A stretch of DNA of 64,000 bases from Diphasiastrum complanatum (GCA_029204225.1 CM055110.1:21904881-21968880), one strand, 5' to 3'. Positions 14,854-26,129 are shown, counted from the stretch's first letter. Program-made: numbers and translations. Notes: generated by a model not told the origin, from the sequence alone.

Positions 14854-15148
14854 CTTGTATACCTTAAATACCAAGGCGATATGTTTAGGAGAAAAAAAAA
14901 CATGTTAGTAAATTTGAAGGTATGTTTAGGAGAAAAAAAACAAATTAGGAAATTTATTTTTGTAAAATTAATGACGATCAGGGATTTTAATGGTGACATT
15001 GATATTCTAAGAATGCAGGACCTTGTATACCTTAAATACCATCAATAGAAAAAGATATGTTTAGGAGGAAAAAAAAACAAATTTGGATATTTTTTTGTAA
15101 AATTAATGACAATTGGGACATTGATTTTCTTAGAATGGCCAAGGACAT
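14854..15148 (+). repeat. Tandem duplication, 168-bp period
   Basis: Copy 1 at 14854-15021 and copy 2 at 15022-15148 both begin 'cttgtataccttaaatacca' and carry 'gatatgtttaggag' followed by an A-run, then 'tttgtaaaattaatgac' and 'ttcttagaatg'-type ends. Copy 1 has an extra internal repetition of the 'tatgtttaggagaaaa' piece. Confidence 0.8.
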
Positions 15149-16342
15149 GGGCTTTCCAACCTCTAATTGCTATGTTGCAAGAGTTTAATAAGCCAAAATG
15201 AGAGTATTAGTGATGTCCTACATATCTCAAATATTTTCATGCTCTTTTTTTGTGTACAGAGTTATACGATTAGTAGGTTATACAGAACATATACAGCTTG
15301 GGGTTAGGAGCAAGCTCTTAAGATGTCACTACGTGGCGGTTGGGATTGAGCCCGTGCCTTGTTGGTCGTAGTCAACAACTCTACCCATTCACCACGCTGT
15401 AATGGATGTTAATGCTCTTTTGGATTGAAAAAGAGCTTATTCTCTCAATTCTAATAGAGTTCCATTTTTTTTATTTAATCAAGAGTTAACACTTATATGA
15501 CATGGCACAACCAATGGTCAAGGTCAAATTATGCCTTGGCACCACAATGTAACTCACATGCAAACCATTCATATTTTTATAAAAGCTTTGGTGCTTAAAA
15601 TAATTAATTTTTCCATATTTTAAACATGAATTAAGTGCTAGATACATTTGATTAGCGAGTTAATTGAAATGACTTAATCTAGTAAAAAAGGTGGCCTTTT
15701 TCTAAGTCCATATGGGCCCTAATGAGTGTTGTACGAAGCTAGAATAAACATGTAGACTATCATGGACATTGCAAGAGAACCTTCTTCAATGTAGAAATTG
15801 TTCACAAAGGGAAAGTTGAGGAGAAGCAATAAGATTGTACTCTTGTCCAGCAACTCTGATCATGGGATGCTTGAAGAGGTTTGTGTTGGAGGGCTACTAT
15901 TTGAAGAATAGCCTAATATAAGAACCTAGGTATGCTATTAGATCTAGAATAAAATGACTCTTAAATAGAGACCTGAACACTTCTCCAAGTATTCAAGAAA
16001 AAACAGAAGTGTAGTTAAAGACGTTGAAAATTACAAGTATGTCATAGAAAAGATTAATGAAGTGTTGAGGTCTCTGTCCATTTACATATATTATGACGAG
16101 TTGTATAAAAAGCGAACTATTTCAAGTGAGTCGATAATCTACTCACATGCAATGGACGAAGGGAATCTTGAAAATAAGAAAGCGTGTCACTCGAAGGCAA
16201 AAGGAACAAGAAAATCCTAGGTCTGATAGTTTGAAAAAAGAGAAATCTCTTGATAATTTAGAACAGTGTTGAGTACGATGCCCTACTGCTCTATAGAGCT
16301 TACCATATCCTATAAGTCTACCTTGAAACTCTATCTAAATTG
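15149..16342. other. No recognised gene
   Basis: AT-rich. No frame or family motif recognised. It could include decayed upstream LINE sequence, but nothing supports this. Confidence 0.4.
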
Positions 16343-16540
16343 TTAAAGCTAAACAATAAATATGAATTCTATTTGAATTGTTTGCCTGAAAGTCTCCTAT
16401 TATCTATAACTAGTTTCTAACAAATTTAATCAATAAATATGAACTCTATTTGAATTGTTTGCCTGAATGTCTCCTACAATTTCATTCATCTATTGCTAGT
16501 TTCTATTAAAGCTAAACAATAAATATGAACTTAGCACAAA
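16343..16540 (+). repeat. Tandem repeats, about 82-bp period
   Basis: Two full units and the start of a third share 'caataaatatgaa.tctat', 'ttgaattgtttgcctgaa' and 'gtctccta', then 'ctagtttcta'. The third unit begins near 16510. Confidence 0.75.
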
Positions 16541-16579
16541 AAAATTGCTTCACATCTCACATCGTTTGGAGAAATATGT

Positions 16580-16875
16580 TGCAACAACAATTTGGATTCA
16601 TAGAAAATAGAAACATTACAAACATTGACATAAACATATGGAATAGGTCTTGTTTAATAGAAGAACCTGGATTACGGTTTTATTATATTTAATAGATTTG
16701 ATAAAAGCATTTGACTATCATTTACTACTTGCTCTCATATGGGTATTACTCATAGGTGGTTGCAATGCATAAAAGCTCTGTTTCATGGTGAAATATATTA
16801 GTTAGAGAACAATAGTTTTCTTTCTCCTAGCATTTTGAATATAAGGGTCATACAAGGTCGTCTCTAAGTACATCC
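16580..16875 (+). pseudogene. LINE (L1-type) reverse transcriptase fossil
   Basis: Pieces in different frames follow the order of plant L1 reverse transcriptase: QFGFIENRNI (family QxGFIxGR.I), a decayed FDKAFD-like segment, then WLQCIKALFHG and a NSFLSPS..I.VIQG stretch (family WIKALY.G...V..NG..SP.FP..RGVRQG). Stops and frameshifts are frequent, and the catalytic YADD region is not seen. The assignment rests on motif order. Confidence 0.6.
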
Positions 16876-17852
16876 AAGAATCCACGCATGAGAAAAATAA
16901 AGATCTAATCTAGAGAGAAAAAAATGCTAAAAAATCACTCATTAATAATGAAAAAAATAGATTGCCAACCTCTTATACAACAAAAAAAGAATTACGTTAT
17001 TTGTTTGATTCTTTGTCAAGAATTAGTAAATTTGTCTACTTCCTCTCATCCACCACCCCTCTCTCCTGCACTAACCAATTAGGTTGTATATATGAAAGAT
17101 TCCGAAATGATTTAAAAAAGAATCCTATTTGCTAGCTCCTCTGGGGCTAACCTGAGCTATGGAGGCATCAGTACGTAGCGAGTGAGAATGTCACCAATTC
17201 AATTGAAGTAGGAGCATGATGGCATTGACATAATCACCTTGTCATTGGCTTATTCTCTACTTGTCTAGGAGTGTGAGCAGACCTCTCAATTTGAGGTTGG
17301 TTGCTACCTTATCACCTAAGAAGTGTTTTCACTTATCATACATTTCATCAAGAACTGAATCACATCCATGTGAAGGAGTTTGCGATGACTAGTGGAAGGG
17401 GGAGCTTAGCCAATAAGCTAATGCTATATTGTCACAAAAAATAAAGACCATATTTGGAAAGTTGTTTGAACTCCAATGTGAGCAAACACAACAATTTTAT
17501 GATTCCATGAATGGACACAGTTATTGCAAGGATGTTGTCTAATTGATCCAAAGCGTGCTAGACTTATGTTTGTGTTACGAGTGGATAAATGGAGAACTGT
17601 AAGTAGAAAGATTATGCGAGAGCAAGTATCGATTAAGAGAAAGAGATAAAGATAGTTGATGCTTAGAGTTATTAAGTAAAGATCGACTTTAAAAAGCATG
17701 CCCAAAATTGGCCATAGATGTTTAAAAGAGCACTTATAATAGGCCCTCATTGACACAACATATGTACTTCGCTGTTTTTTTGCAAGAATCTATGTAAAGA
17801 TCGCCTAGTGAAGATCCGACTAGATCCTATTGCATGCAACCAAAAGGACACC
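16876..17852. other. No recognised gene
   Basis: AT-rich. A 110-codon minus-strand frame at 17424-17756 has no recognisable motif. Confidence 0.4.
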
Positions 17853-18265
17853 TGTGGAGCAAAACCACCCAACCAACAGGAAATGGCTAGTCAATACCCT
17901 AACCACTTCACCCCCATGCCATGGTGAATTAATGCAAGAGAGGAGGGGCTCCTAGCTACAAGGATCAAAAAATCCAATAGGTAGATGGGTATATATTCTC
18001 TCCCAGGAGGAGAGAATATTCTTCTTAGGATCCCCATGCAACCTGGAATAGCAATTGACCTCTTATTCTTGCATTATAGCAGTCAAACATCATGCAAGTG
18101 CTCCTATGTCCAATTATAGGTCTGGGCCCTCATATGATTATTAATTACTTCAATGAACAAGCCCGGAATGACGAGGCATAACTAATTAACCACATACACT
18201 AGAGCGACTGGTTATCCATGTCAGGAATTATTCCGAATCCATCATACTGGACATGGACGTAACAT
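17853..18265 (-). mobile_element. 3' LTR of a minus-strand Ty3/gypsy element
   Basis: Read on the minus strand, the LTR starts TGTTACGTCC at 18265, directly after a polypurine tract. A candidate end (...TTTTGCTCCACA) lies at 17853, giving TG...CA termini and about 413 bp. The outer end is uncertain. No partner 5' LTR was found in the window. Confidence 0.65.
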
Positions 18266-18280
18266 TCTTCCCCCACTTAA
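18266..18280 (-). other. Polypurine tract of the minus-strand gypsy element
   Basis: On the minus strand TAAGTGGGGGAAGAA lies immediately upstream of the LTR start. This is the standard plus-strand priming site of LTR elements. Confidence 0.8.
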
Positions 18281-18600
18281 ACCAAAATTTTCCTCAGAAC
18301 GAGTAACTAGAGAAGATTCAGATTTGTATGCTTTTAACTCTTTCCCAGGAATCATTATCCTCAACCTGACCAACCAACCTAATCAAGCACTCAAAGATAG
18401 AATGATTTCTCAATTGTTTATCTCTGATTCAGAGTACTCTTTCAGGTCCAAAGGTACATTAAGCGATAAGTCCTCCAAATGGGTAAAATCTTCAATATAT
18501 CCAACTATCATCATCATATACAATTGAGATCCATGTTCCTTTTGGGTTAGTGAATACAATTACGACATTTCAATCGTACTTGGATGATACATTTCGTCTC
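18281..18600 (-). pseudogene. Chromovirus pol C-terminus fossil
   Basis: The last part of a Ty3/gypsy polyprotein on the minus strand. One frame gives LVGQVEDNDSWER, resembling the chromodomain core W.G....ED.TWE. The next gives LVTRSEENFGLSGGRM, the charged tail that many plant chromoviruses have just before the polypurine tract. Frames shift between them and stops are present. The upstream pol is not recognisable. Confidence 0.65.
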
Positions 18601-18949
18601 GTCCATGCTGGGGTACAATGTGGAGTGGTATTATCTGGGTAATCAACACTTAAGAAGCATGAGAGATTTCAATGGTTAGATGTATTTCCTGGAATTGGTT
18701 GTGATTCTAATTCTATAGTTGGATATAGGATAACCAAATAGTATTTTTGACTTTTTGGGCAAAACACATATAGATGCAGAGGATTCTTGGAGGAAAAGCT
18801 AGTGGTATAGGACATCAGTGATTCCAAAGGAGATTTTTTGGGCTAGAATGATTTGTAGATCAGATGGTTAGTAATTATTGTAATGGCCATACTAACAGTG
18901 AAATCCATTGGTTTTTTGTTTTAGGTATTTTGGAAAATTATGAGATATA
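18601..18949. other. No recognised feature
   Basis: AT-rich, nothing identified. Confidence 0.4.
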
Positions 18950-19900
18950 GATCGATCCCAAATACATCATAAATGCACCTTGATTGAGAAAGAAATAACC
19001 CATCTTTATATCACCATAACTAGATTCCAAGACATAAGTGAAGCTCAGCCAAATCCTTCATCTCAAACTCTAGTGCTTGACTTTGTCTAACATCTTGTCA
19101 CAACTTTTAGTGATTATTGAATCATCCACATAAACTATAAGCATAATAATGTGATCATATTTATGCAAGATATAAAGATCACATCGGATAAAGCCATGAT
19201 TGAGAAGAAAGCTCTCTATATGAGCATACTAAGCCCTAAGTTCTTCATCCATTAAACCATCCAAAAAAGCACTCTTCACATACATTTGATAAATATGCCG
19301 TGAAAAATGTGAAGCGATCACCAAAATACAATGAATAGTGTTCATCTTAGCTGTAGGAGCAAAGGTTTCATTGAAATCAATACATTCTTGCTGTGTGTAT
19401 CCCTTTGACCATCACTTGCTCATGCAACTACTTAAAGCTCCCATAATTGAGATGACCAAACCTCTCGTGCCATAAAGAACTTTGATCATCACTGCTACTC
19501 ACACTTGCACATTACTTCAAATCAATTTCTAGAACATACAACTTATTATTTGCTTGTGTGCCTCATGCTATAGACCTGAAATTATTCTTCAAGTCTTTGA
19601 CCAAAAAGCTTTATAGATGGTTTTGATCACTTAAACAAGGTCCAATTGAAAGTAGATTCTTTACCAAATTAGAAACCAACAATGCACATCCTGATGCTAG
19701 TTGTACTTTAATGTGTACCTCTCTGAGTGGTGAGAAAGCTGAATTAAGATTTTCCATTGAGAGCCATATGTTTCAAGTAGACTTCACTCCACATTGGGTG
19801 ATTTCCAGTGAAATCCAATATCACTACATAGAATTTGGCAATGGCTCCAAGTATACATACAATGACTCATCTTTGTGCTTGACATGCTAAGCTAGCATGT
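18950..19900 (-). pseudogene. Ty1/copia pol fossil lacking the integrase core
   Basis: On the minus strand the order is: a degenerate protease-like stretch, LVKNLLSIG (family LxKNLLSV), GTQANNKLYVLEID, then SLWHERFGHLNYGSFK, the GAG-pre-integrase motif at about 19431-19475. This is followed almost directly by [17 protein letters not shown] (19350-19415), the start of the copia reverse transcriptase, then [11 protein letters not shown]. Traces of the YVDD box (IVYVDDSI) lie near 19120. The integrase catalytic core that should lie between is absent, so the remnant has an internal deletion. Several stops and frameshifts occur. Confidence 0.85.
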
Positions 19901-20049
19901 GTAATTTATTCATTTTGGATGCGATTTCTCAGAGTTATGTCCAAAAATGTTCAAAAAATGAGTGGGGTCTACATTTTCTATTTTTTAATTGTTTTTCCAT
20001 GTTTGATTCATTTTTTGCACACCTTTTTATTCTTTGTATTTCGATCTGA

Positions 20050-20218
20050 ATAAGTGTACTTGTAGAGCATTGAAAGGGCTTTCTGGAGATATAAACTTTT
20101 CTACATTTTGTTAAGTAATGAACAAGTTACAAATTTTTGAAGTTGGCAACAAAATTTTGTAAACTTGTCATAAACTAGAAATTTTCAGATTTTTCTATTT
20201 GTTTGCCCTGTTTCATCT

Positions 20219-20249
<31 letters not shown>

Positions 20250-20430
20250 CTTGACTTTCTATTTTTCTTAATTTGATCTCCGTAGATAGGATTGTAGAGC
20301 ATTGAAAGGCTTTATGAAGGTATAAATTTTTCTACATTTTGATAAGTAATGAGCAAGTTACAAAATTTCAAAATCAGCAAAAAAAAAATAAAATTCTATA
20401 AACCTTGTCATAAACCAAAATTTATAATAG
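20050..20430 (+). repeat. Tandem duplication around a poly(T) tract
   Basis: Copy 1 (about 20051-20195) and copy 2 (about 20285-20430) share 'tgtagagcattgaaagg', 'ttttctacattttg.taagta' and 'aaacttgtcataaac'. They are separated by a T-run of about 29 nt (20221-20249). Period is about 235 bp. Confidence 0.75.
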
Positions 20431-20594
20431 CCAAGTGAGAGAGACAACTCATCAAATATATATATAAAAAAAAAAACTCAAAAAATCAAAAAATTCAAAA
20501 AAAATCCCAAAAAACTAATTTTTTTTTCTAAACCAACCCTCACTTAGCCTACTATAGTTGTATTCAACACAGATCTACTTACAAGGAGCTAGGC

Positions 20595-21095
20595 TAAAGT
20601 TACTTCCTTCAAAAAAAAAGTAAAAGTAAAGGTTTTTCTAGTTTTTGGCAAGCTTTTGAAGAGAAGCTGCAAGCTTTTCTACACAAATATCAGTTTTCTC
20701 TAAGAATCTTCGCCCAACCTTCTTCAACTTTTTTGAACCTTCCAAATATAGTATGCCAACTTCACTAAATAATCTTCATACTATATCTGAAAGTCAGTGA
20801 TTTAGGCGAGGCTTACTTCCTTAAAAAAGAAGTCAATTGAAAGTTTTTTGAGCTTCTGATTATTTTTTGAAGAAAAGTCGCAAGCTTTTTTACAAAAATA
20901 TCAATATCTCTTTTTCAACCTTCGCTCAACCCTTGCCAGCTTTTCTATAGCTTCTAAATATAGTAATTTATCATTAGTAAATCAACCAAGAAGTAAAAGT
21001 AAAAGTTCATTGAGATGTTGAACATTTTTTTGTGAAGGAAAGACACTTCTTTTACTTAAAATCTTTATATCTTCTGTTCACCTTCAACCAATTCC
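20595..21095 (+). repeat. Three diverged tandem units, about 170-215 bp
   Basis: Units start near 20600, 20815 and 20985. Shared landmarks are 'acttcctt.aaaaa.aagt', 'agtaaaagtaaa', 'gaagagaa', 'gcaagctttt.tacaaa.atatca', 'tctcttt' and 'cttcg.ccaacc'. A related block recurs near 62160-62290. Probably remains of an LTR or satellite. Confidence 0.6.
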
Positions 21096-21399
21096 CAAAA
21101 AAAAAAAAAAAAAGGCGGGACAACCAACAAATATTTTTTTGATACATCTTATCAACTATTGTTGAAGCTATGGAAACTATAGAGCACCAATTGGCTCGAG
21201 TATATGTTTCATGATCAAACTATTCGAGAATATACCAGCAGAATAGTCAACATGATGATGGATTGTGTTCCTCCATCATTCCTTCAATGATTGTAATAGC
21301 ATATTATTATATTGGCATGTTGCTCGACAAGATCAAAATTTGTATGAAAGCATTCACATCCTATACAATACCTAGACATCTCTATATAGTTGCCAACAA

Positions 21400-21760
21400 C
21401 ATTGAAGCTAAGCAGAGTTAAACAAAGTCTCTTTAGTTCTTGCATCATCAGAAGAAGAACCAAAGCAAAAATCACTCATGTCAGATGATTCTGTAAATCA
21501 AGGAGATGCAGAATCAAAACAAAGTGATGAAGATGAGCAAATGAGACCAAGTGTTGTGCATTCACAGGTGGGTGAAGAACATCCTCAAAGAGATAACCAC
21601 CACGAGTCTATTCCTTGCAAAAACGTACTACAATCTGTGAAGAATAAAAAGCCATCCAGACTATTGGGGTTGATGAAGAAATTCATCTTGCATGTACTAA
21701 TACAAGTTGTAAATATCAATTTTAGCCTTGTAGAAACTCGAGCTACATGATATGCATTTA
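21400..21760 (+). pseudogene. Acidic open frame, possible copia polyprotein linker
   Basis: The 90-codon frame at 21478-21750 begins with an acidic, Ser/Glu/Gln-rich segment (DSVNQGDAESKQSDEDEQ). It ends hydrophobic beyond its conserved-looking part. Copia polyproteins often have such an acidic linker between integrase and reverse transcriptase, but no diagnostic motif is visible. This is a weak guess. Confidence 0.25.
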
Positions 21761-21799
21761 TGTCTAGTTGGTCAAATATGACATGCATGTGAATTTAGA

Positions 21800-22430
21800 C
21801 ATAGAAATGGCCAAATTTAGGCTAGTAGAAACTCGAGGTAGTTCAAATGCATTGTGTCCTAAGTTTCCATTGTGACATGAAAGGCATGCAAAAGTTGTAA
21901 TGGACACATGCAAGTAGAATTTTACATATCTAGTTTAGAATTTGACATTTGTAGAAAGTAGGTAGAAGTTGGTGAACAACCATGAATGTAAAGTGATATG
22001 TGTCACTAATTTGGTAGATTAGGCTTGTAGATGTGGCTAAAAGTGGTTGCATGCTAGTACTACCACGAGCTATTGCTTCCTCTATATATGTATTGTGGGC
22101 TTCCACACCATTAAGGATGATGAATCAAGATTGAGAATATCATAATGTCAAAATTAGATCTCGTATTGTTTTACTTGTATTGTGTTTCTCTCTCTAACCC
22201 AAGTTTGAACTTGTCTTCATACATTTAATGCTTGTGTACTTTCCCCACATGTGTGGAATTAATGAGGCTTCGATCAATAGCATTCTAGATTGTGCTTAAG
22301 TCTTGGATTCTAGAGGTAGATTGTGAATTTCACTCTCCATGTGATCTAGGTGCTTACACAAAACTTTGGTAAGATCATTCACACATTTATGGTGGTTTTC
22401 CACACGTGTGAGTATTCTAGATTTTTCACA
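21800..22430 (+). mobile_element. 5' LTR of a Ty1/copia remnant
   Basis: The right boundary is firm: the LTR ends ...TTTTTCACA directly before a tRNA-iMet primer site. A TATA-like TATATATG lies near 22084. The left end is not determined. The LTR carries one CACACGTGTG palindrome (22401) and one CACATGTGTG (22246). Confidence 0.6.
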
Positions 22431-22443
22431 TGGTATCAGAGCC
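22431..22443 (+). other. Primer-binding site, tRNA-iMet type
   Basis: TGGTATCAGAGCC is the standard primer site complementary to the 3' end of initiator tRNA-Met in plant copia elements. It lies immediately after the LTR. Confidence 0.9.
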
Positions 22444-22765
22444 ATACCAAGTTTTGATTGCTATTATGATCTGATGTATGAAAATTCTTGTGACAATTCA
22501 AGCTAGGAAGCCGTTTAGCCGTGTCACTTTTTGCTATCTATTTTTGAACAATTTTTGGATCAAAGAGATTAGAATTGATATTTTCAGATCTGAATACAGG
22601 CTGTATGGAATTCTGACAGTTCACAAGTGAAAATCAGAGTGCATCAATTCACTTTATCTCCTTGATGTTAAATCCAAAGGTAGTGGCATTATAACTTGTG
22701 GGAAAGCTAGAAGAGTCTACTTTCCATAGCAATCAGTTTCAAATCAATCTAATGAGCCTATATTC

Positions 22766-23230
22766 ATGTCTATTCCTAGGATCTCTCATTGGAAAGCATT
22801 GAAGAGAGTGATGAGATATATTCAGGGAAGTTTAGATCACATCTTATGTCACAATGGAAATGTTATCGACCCACTCGTCCTACGAAGCTACTCTGACTCA
22901 GATTGGGAAGGAACAATCTCTACCAGAAAATCTACCTTTGGGTTCTGTTTCTATCTGGCATGGGGACCGATTTCGTGGAGCTCAAGGAAGCAGAAAGCAG
23001 TTGCGCTTTCTTCGATAGAGGCAGAGTAGATCGTAGTATGTCAAGCTTCAAAAGAATCTATATGGATCAGGTTATTACTTTACGACTTACATCACACTTA
23101 GTTTAATGCTACCACCATTCAGTGTGACAACTTGAGAGCTGTATTTCATTGTCACTGAATTTTAGATTTCATGGCAAATCCAAGGACATAGAAATCCAGT
23201 ATCATTTCATTCGGGAGAAAGTTTTCTCGG
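22766..23230 (+). pseudogene. Ty1/copia RNase H fossil
   Basis: Encodes the RNase H part of copia pol: HWKALKRVMRYIQGS, SYSDSDWEG (family YSDADWAG), RKSTFGFCFYL, ISWSSRKQKAVALSS.EAE, then TTIQCDN and, after a frame change, HGKSKDIEIQYHFIREKV. A stop and frameshifts disrupt it. Only about 320 bp separate it from the primer site, so gag, protease, integrase and reverse transcriptase have been deleted. Confidence 0.9.
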
Positions 23231-24116
23231 TGTGCAAAAAGTACAAAAAGGACCAAGAGTGGATCCTAATCTGATCCTCAAGAGGGATTGGTTGTCAAAT
23301 TACTTGATCTATCAATCTACTTGAGATTAAGATCAATCTAGGTCAATTCTAGACACAAAATCCTAACAAGAACAATCATTAATTGAAGGTAGGTGTACTT
23401 TCTGGTTTCACACGTGTGAAACACTGTCTGAGTACGGACTCCAACCTGAAAATCAAGTACACATTGATAGAACATCTAAACAATCAAAACAAATGTAGAC
23501 AAATGGAGAGAATCACTCAAAATTGCTTCCAAATCCAAGATTGGTGTCTCACACTAATTATGGCCAAATGTGGCTCTATATATACAATCAGTGGGAGCTC
23601 GTGGTACTGATCATCCCTCTGATCCCACATGTGTGAAGGTGCTTTGTCATATGATTCATCATCATGCAAAACTGACACTTGGACAAAACCTTCTATTTTG
23701 AACACTTTTGGTTTTCCTTCTATATGGAGATCTACTTGAAAATCTTCTAGAAGCCAAAATTCATCTACTTCAGCTTATTCCACACATGTGAGCTGTCCTC
23801 TACACATGGGATGTGACACCTAACCAAAGGATGTGGCTCATGCAAACAATAGATTGATGCCATGTGTCATATGTCTAGAAAACTAGTTTTTGGCCTTTTT
23901 AGCCACTAGAACTTGAATTAAATCATATGTACAACCTATATGATTATGGTACATGACAAGTACACTATTTTCACGTGGGAACAGGCTCCACACATGTGTG
24001 TTTATCTATATACGCAAACATCTTCACCAAAGCGCTTCCCAGGATCAAGCACCAGAAATTCTTCAACAAGCTGAACCTGAGAAAGATACCAAGGCACCAA
24101 CTGTGACCTTAAGGGG
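23231..24116. other. Flank of the copia remnant, rich in CACACGTGTG-type palindromes
   Basis: No coding frame recognised. It holds an 18-bp perfect palindrome GTTTCACACGTGTGAAAC at 23405-23422 and derivatives at 23626, 23781 and 23991. It may include a diverged 3' LTR, but I could not align one. Confidence 0.5.
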
Positions 24117-24117
24117 G

Positions 24118-24150
<33 letters not shown>

Positions 24151-24510
24151 GGTGTGTGTGTGTGTGTGTGTGTGTACATATATATGTATATATATCTATA
24201 CATATATATAGATTTATATATGTATAGATATATATACACATATATGTACACACACAGACATATATATACATACACACACACATATATATATGTATACATA
24301 TATACATATTGTATGTATCCATAGATATATGGATATATGTATGCATAGATATATGTATGCATGTATATATGTATAGATATATTTGGAACATAAAAAGCTT
24401 TTGGATATGTATATATGTATACATATATATGCATAGATATATATGGATATGTATATATATATATATAGATATATGTATATAGGGATATGTATATATGTAT
24501 ATATGTATAG
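24117..24510. repeat. Imperfect AT/GT microsatellite with embedded 45-bp duplication
   Basis: Starts as pure (TA)n and (GT)n blocks (24117-24175) and continues as ATATATGTATACA-like variants. A 45-bp segment including 'tttggaacataaaaagc' occurs exactly twice, at 24361-24405 and 24495-24539. Poly-Tyr/Ile/His frames over this region are artefacts. Confidence 0.9.
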
Positions 24511-25322
24511 ATATATTTGGAACATAAAAAGCTTTTGGAATGAGTTTGGATTTACCACTATGAAAACTTAGCTTGACGGTAGCTTCACCTTCTATCATGT
24601 GTGAGCTATTGTCTCCAAGATGAACAAACTTCTTTGTAATGTAGGTTGAATAGTCATGGAACCATTCTTGATGGCTTGTCATATGTTGTGTAGCTCCAGA
24701 ATCAAGAAACCATTCTTCATGTCGTTGGACATGTTAATGACTGGCTTCTTCTACTTATTTGAATCTTTCTTTGAGTACAGAGGTTGTGAGTCTTCAATGG
24801 ATAATGAGGATGCACCATTCCTATGAATGTCCTCCTACAATAGCATAGTGATGACTCTAGATAGCAAAATATCTGAGTGGGTTGAAATGACCATTACCTA
24901 GATATGATGAAGACATGCTAGATAGTAAGGTCATCATTGCATTTGTCCTTGGTGATCGAACCAATAGTTGCCATCTACTTCAGTAGAGTCTTGAACCAGT
25001 TAACATGATTCTAGATAGAATCACCTTCTGACATTCTGAGAGATAAGAACTTCCTCCTCAGATGTAGCTTTGAAGTGACATCCCTCACTTCATACAATGT
25101 GTTGAGAATATCCCAAGCTTCCTAGGGAGATTAGGCTTGTATGATGTGGCCGATTTGTGCGTCTGATATATTTAGCATGACAAAGGCAAAAGCCTTACCA
25201 TCCTTGAGCATCCATTTAGATATGGCTTGCTCATCAGCATTGGGAAGTAGTTCAACACCAGTGACTATTTCTCTAAGCTCCTTGGCCATCAGTACGACCT
25301 TCAATTTTGTTGGGAGGACCTT
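24495..25322 (-). pseudogene. Ty1/copia gag-protease fossil
   Basis: On the minus strand, gag pieces (VLMAKELREIVTG, ISKWMLKDGKAFAFVMLNIS) lie at 25131-25320. Then, with frameshifts, AWDILNTLYE.RDV (UBN2-type gag). Then the protease flank: MTSHQEWFHDYS followed by VHLGDNSSHMIEGE and [11 protein letters not shown] at 24500-24682. The DSGAT catalytic motif just upstream of MTSHQEW is decayed. The frame runs into the AT microsatellite straight after YVPNIS, where KNLLSV would be expected. At the other end homology stops at about 25322, at a different repeat. Confidence 0.85.
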
Positions 25323-25324
25323 TT

Positions 25325-25485
25325 GTTGGGGGATTGGTCCAACCAAAATATCCCCAACGGGGCACATTGTCCTTATGCGAGTTATTAGGGTAATGCCACT
25401 TCCAATCCCACGGACCGTCCTAATCACCCTGTACTCCTAGGTCAATGAGAGTCTTTTAGGCTCTCAGAAGTATGACCACAAAGAG
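25325..25485 (+). repeat. Dispersed repeat, copy A
   Basis: About 160 bp with rough similarity, in the same orientation, to 40912-41075. Shared blocks include 'gggggatt.gtc', 'cttccaatc', 'ggcc/gacc.tc..aa.cacccc/gt.ctcc' and 'gaggctt/gagagtctttnaggc'. It borders the copia fossil on one side and leads towards the gypsy insertion on the other. Family unknown. Confidence 0.55.
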
Positions 25486-25647
25486 ATAATGGCCAATTTT
25501 AACTGCTAGTGACAACTATTTAGAATCTTAGTCTAGAAAAGAAGTTATGGGTGTTGCTAAGTGATGACACTAATCTAACTCTTGGAGACTGACCTAACCT
25601 TGGCGTAATCGTGTCAGATGCATGGATAGTAATATCCAGAGGGGGTC

Positions 25648-26116
25648 TGTTATGTACCATAATGGTACACCCTTCAGTGATGGCCTCGCGAGGGGCATGA
25701 TGCAGGACTGGAATTATCGACATGTCTAGGTGCCACGCGTCACCATCCTAGGTGGTCACGTGTCGCCGATAGGACCGTGCTTGATGGGACCCGCTGTGCT
25801 ATACCTATATAGTGATGAGGTTTCTCTCTTTCCATTCACTCAGTCTACCCGGGAGTTGGTGGATGGAGAGCACGTGCATGAGCCAGGATGTATCTCCATG
25901 CCAGGAGATGTGTGCTAGGGAGAGCTGAGTGCGATGGCTGGTGGTAAGGGACGCCAATTATCTTAGGAGGCTTGACCGGACATGTTAATGTTGATTGCTC
26001 CAGAGCATGGGGGTGGGTCGGTTGTGACCCTATGGTTGGGCGGTGACGGTGCGTCGTCACTGGTATGGGATGTGTGGAACCTTCAAGGCAGTCGATGATC
26101 CTAGGGAGTTGTAACA
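25648..26116 (+). repeat. 5' LTR of the chromovirus
   Basis: 469 bp, TGTTATGTACC...GTTGTAACA. It contains a TATATAG-like box near 25807 and a run of CpGs largely retained here but decayed to TpG/CpA in the 3' LTR. Short open frames inside it are not genes. Confidence 0.95.
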
Positions 26117-26118
26117 GT

Positions 26119-26129
26119 TGGTATCAGAG
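26119..26129 (+). other. Primer-binding site, tRNA-iMet type
   Basis: TGGTATCAGAG lies two bases after the 5' LTR and matches the initiator-Met primer site used by many plant LTR elements. Confidence 0.9.

Noticed and set aside
17424-17756. 110-codon minus-strand frame
   Set aside because: AT-rich sequence, no recognisable domain, no supporting neighbour.
24002-24682. 226-codon minus-strand frame taken as one protein
   Set aside because: Only the first 60 or so residues are copia protease region; the rest is microsatellite translation.
25730-26060. Matching small open frames in both LTRs (also near 32924-33339)
   Set aside because: They are shared only because the LTRs are duplicates. No protein motif, and stops differ between copies.
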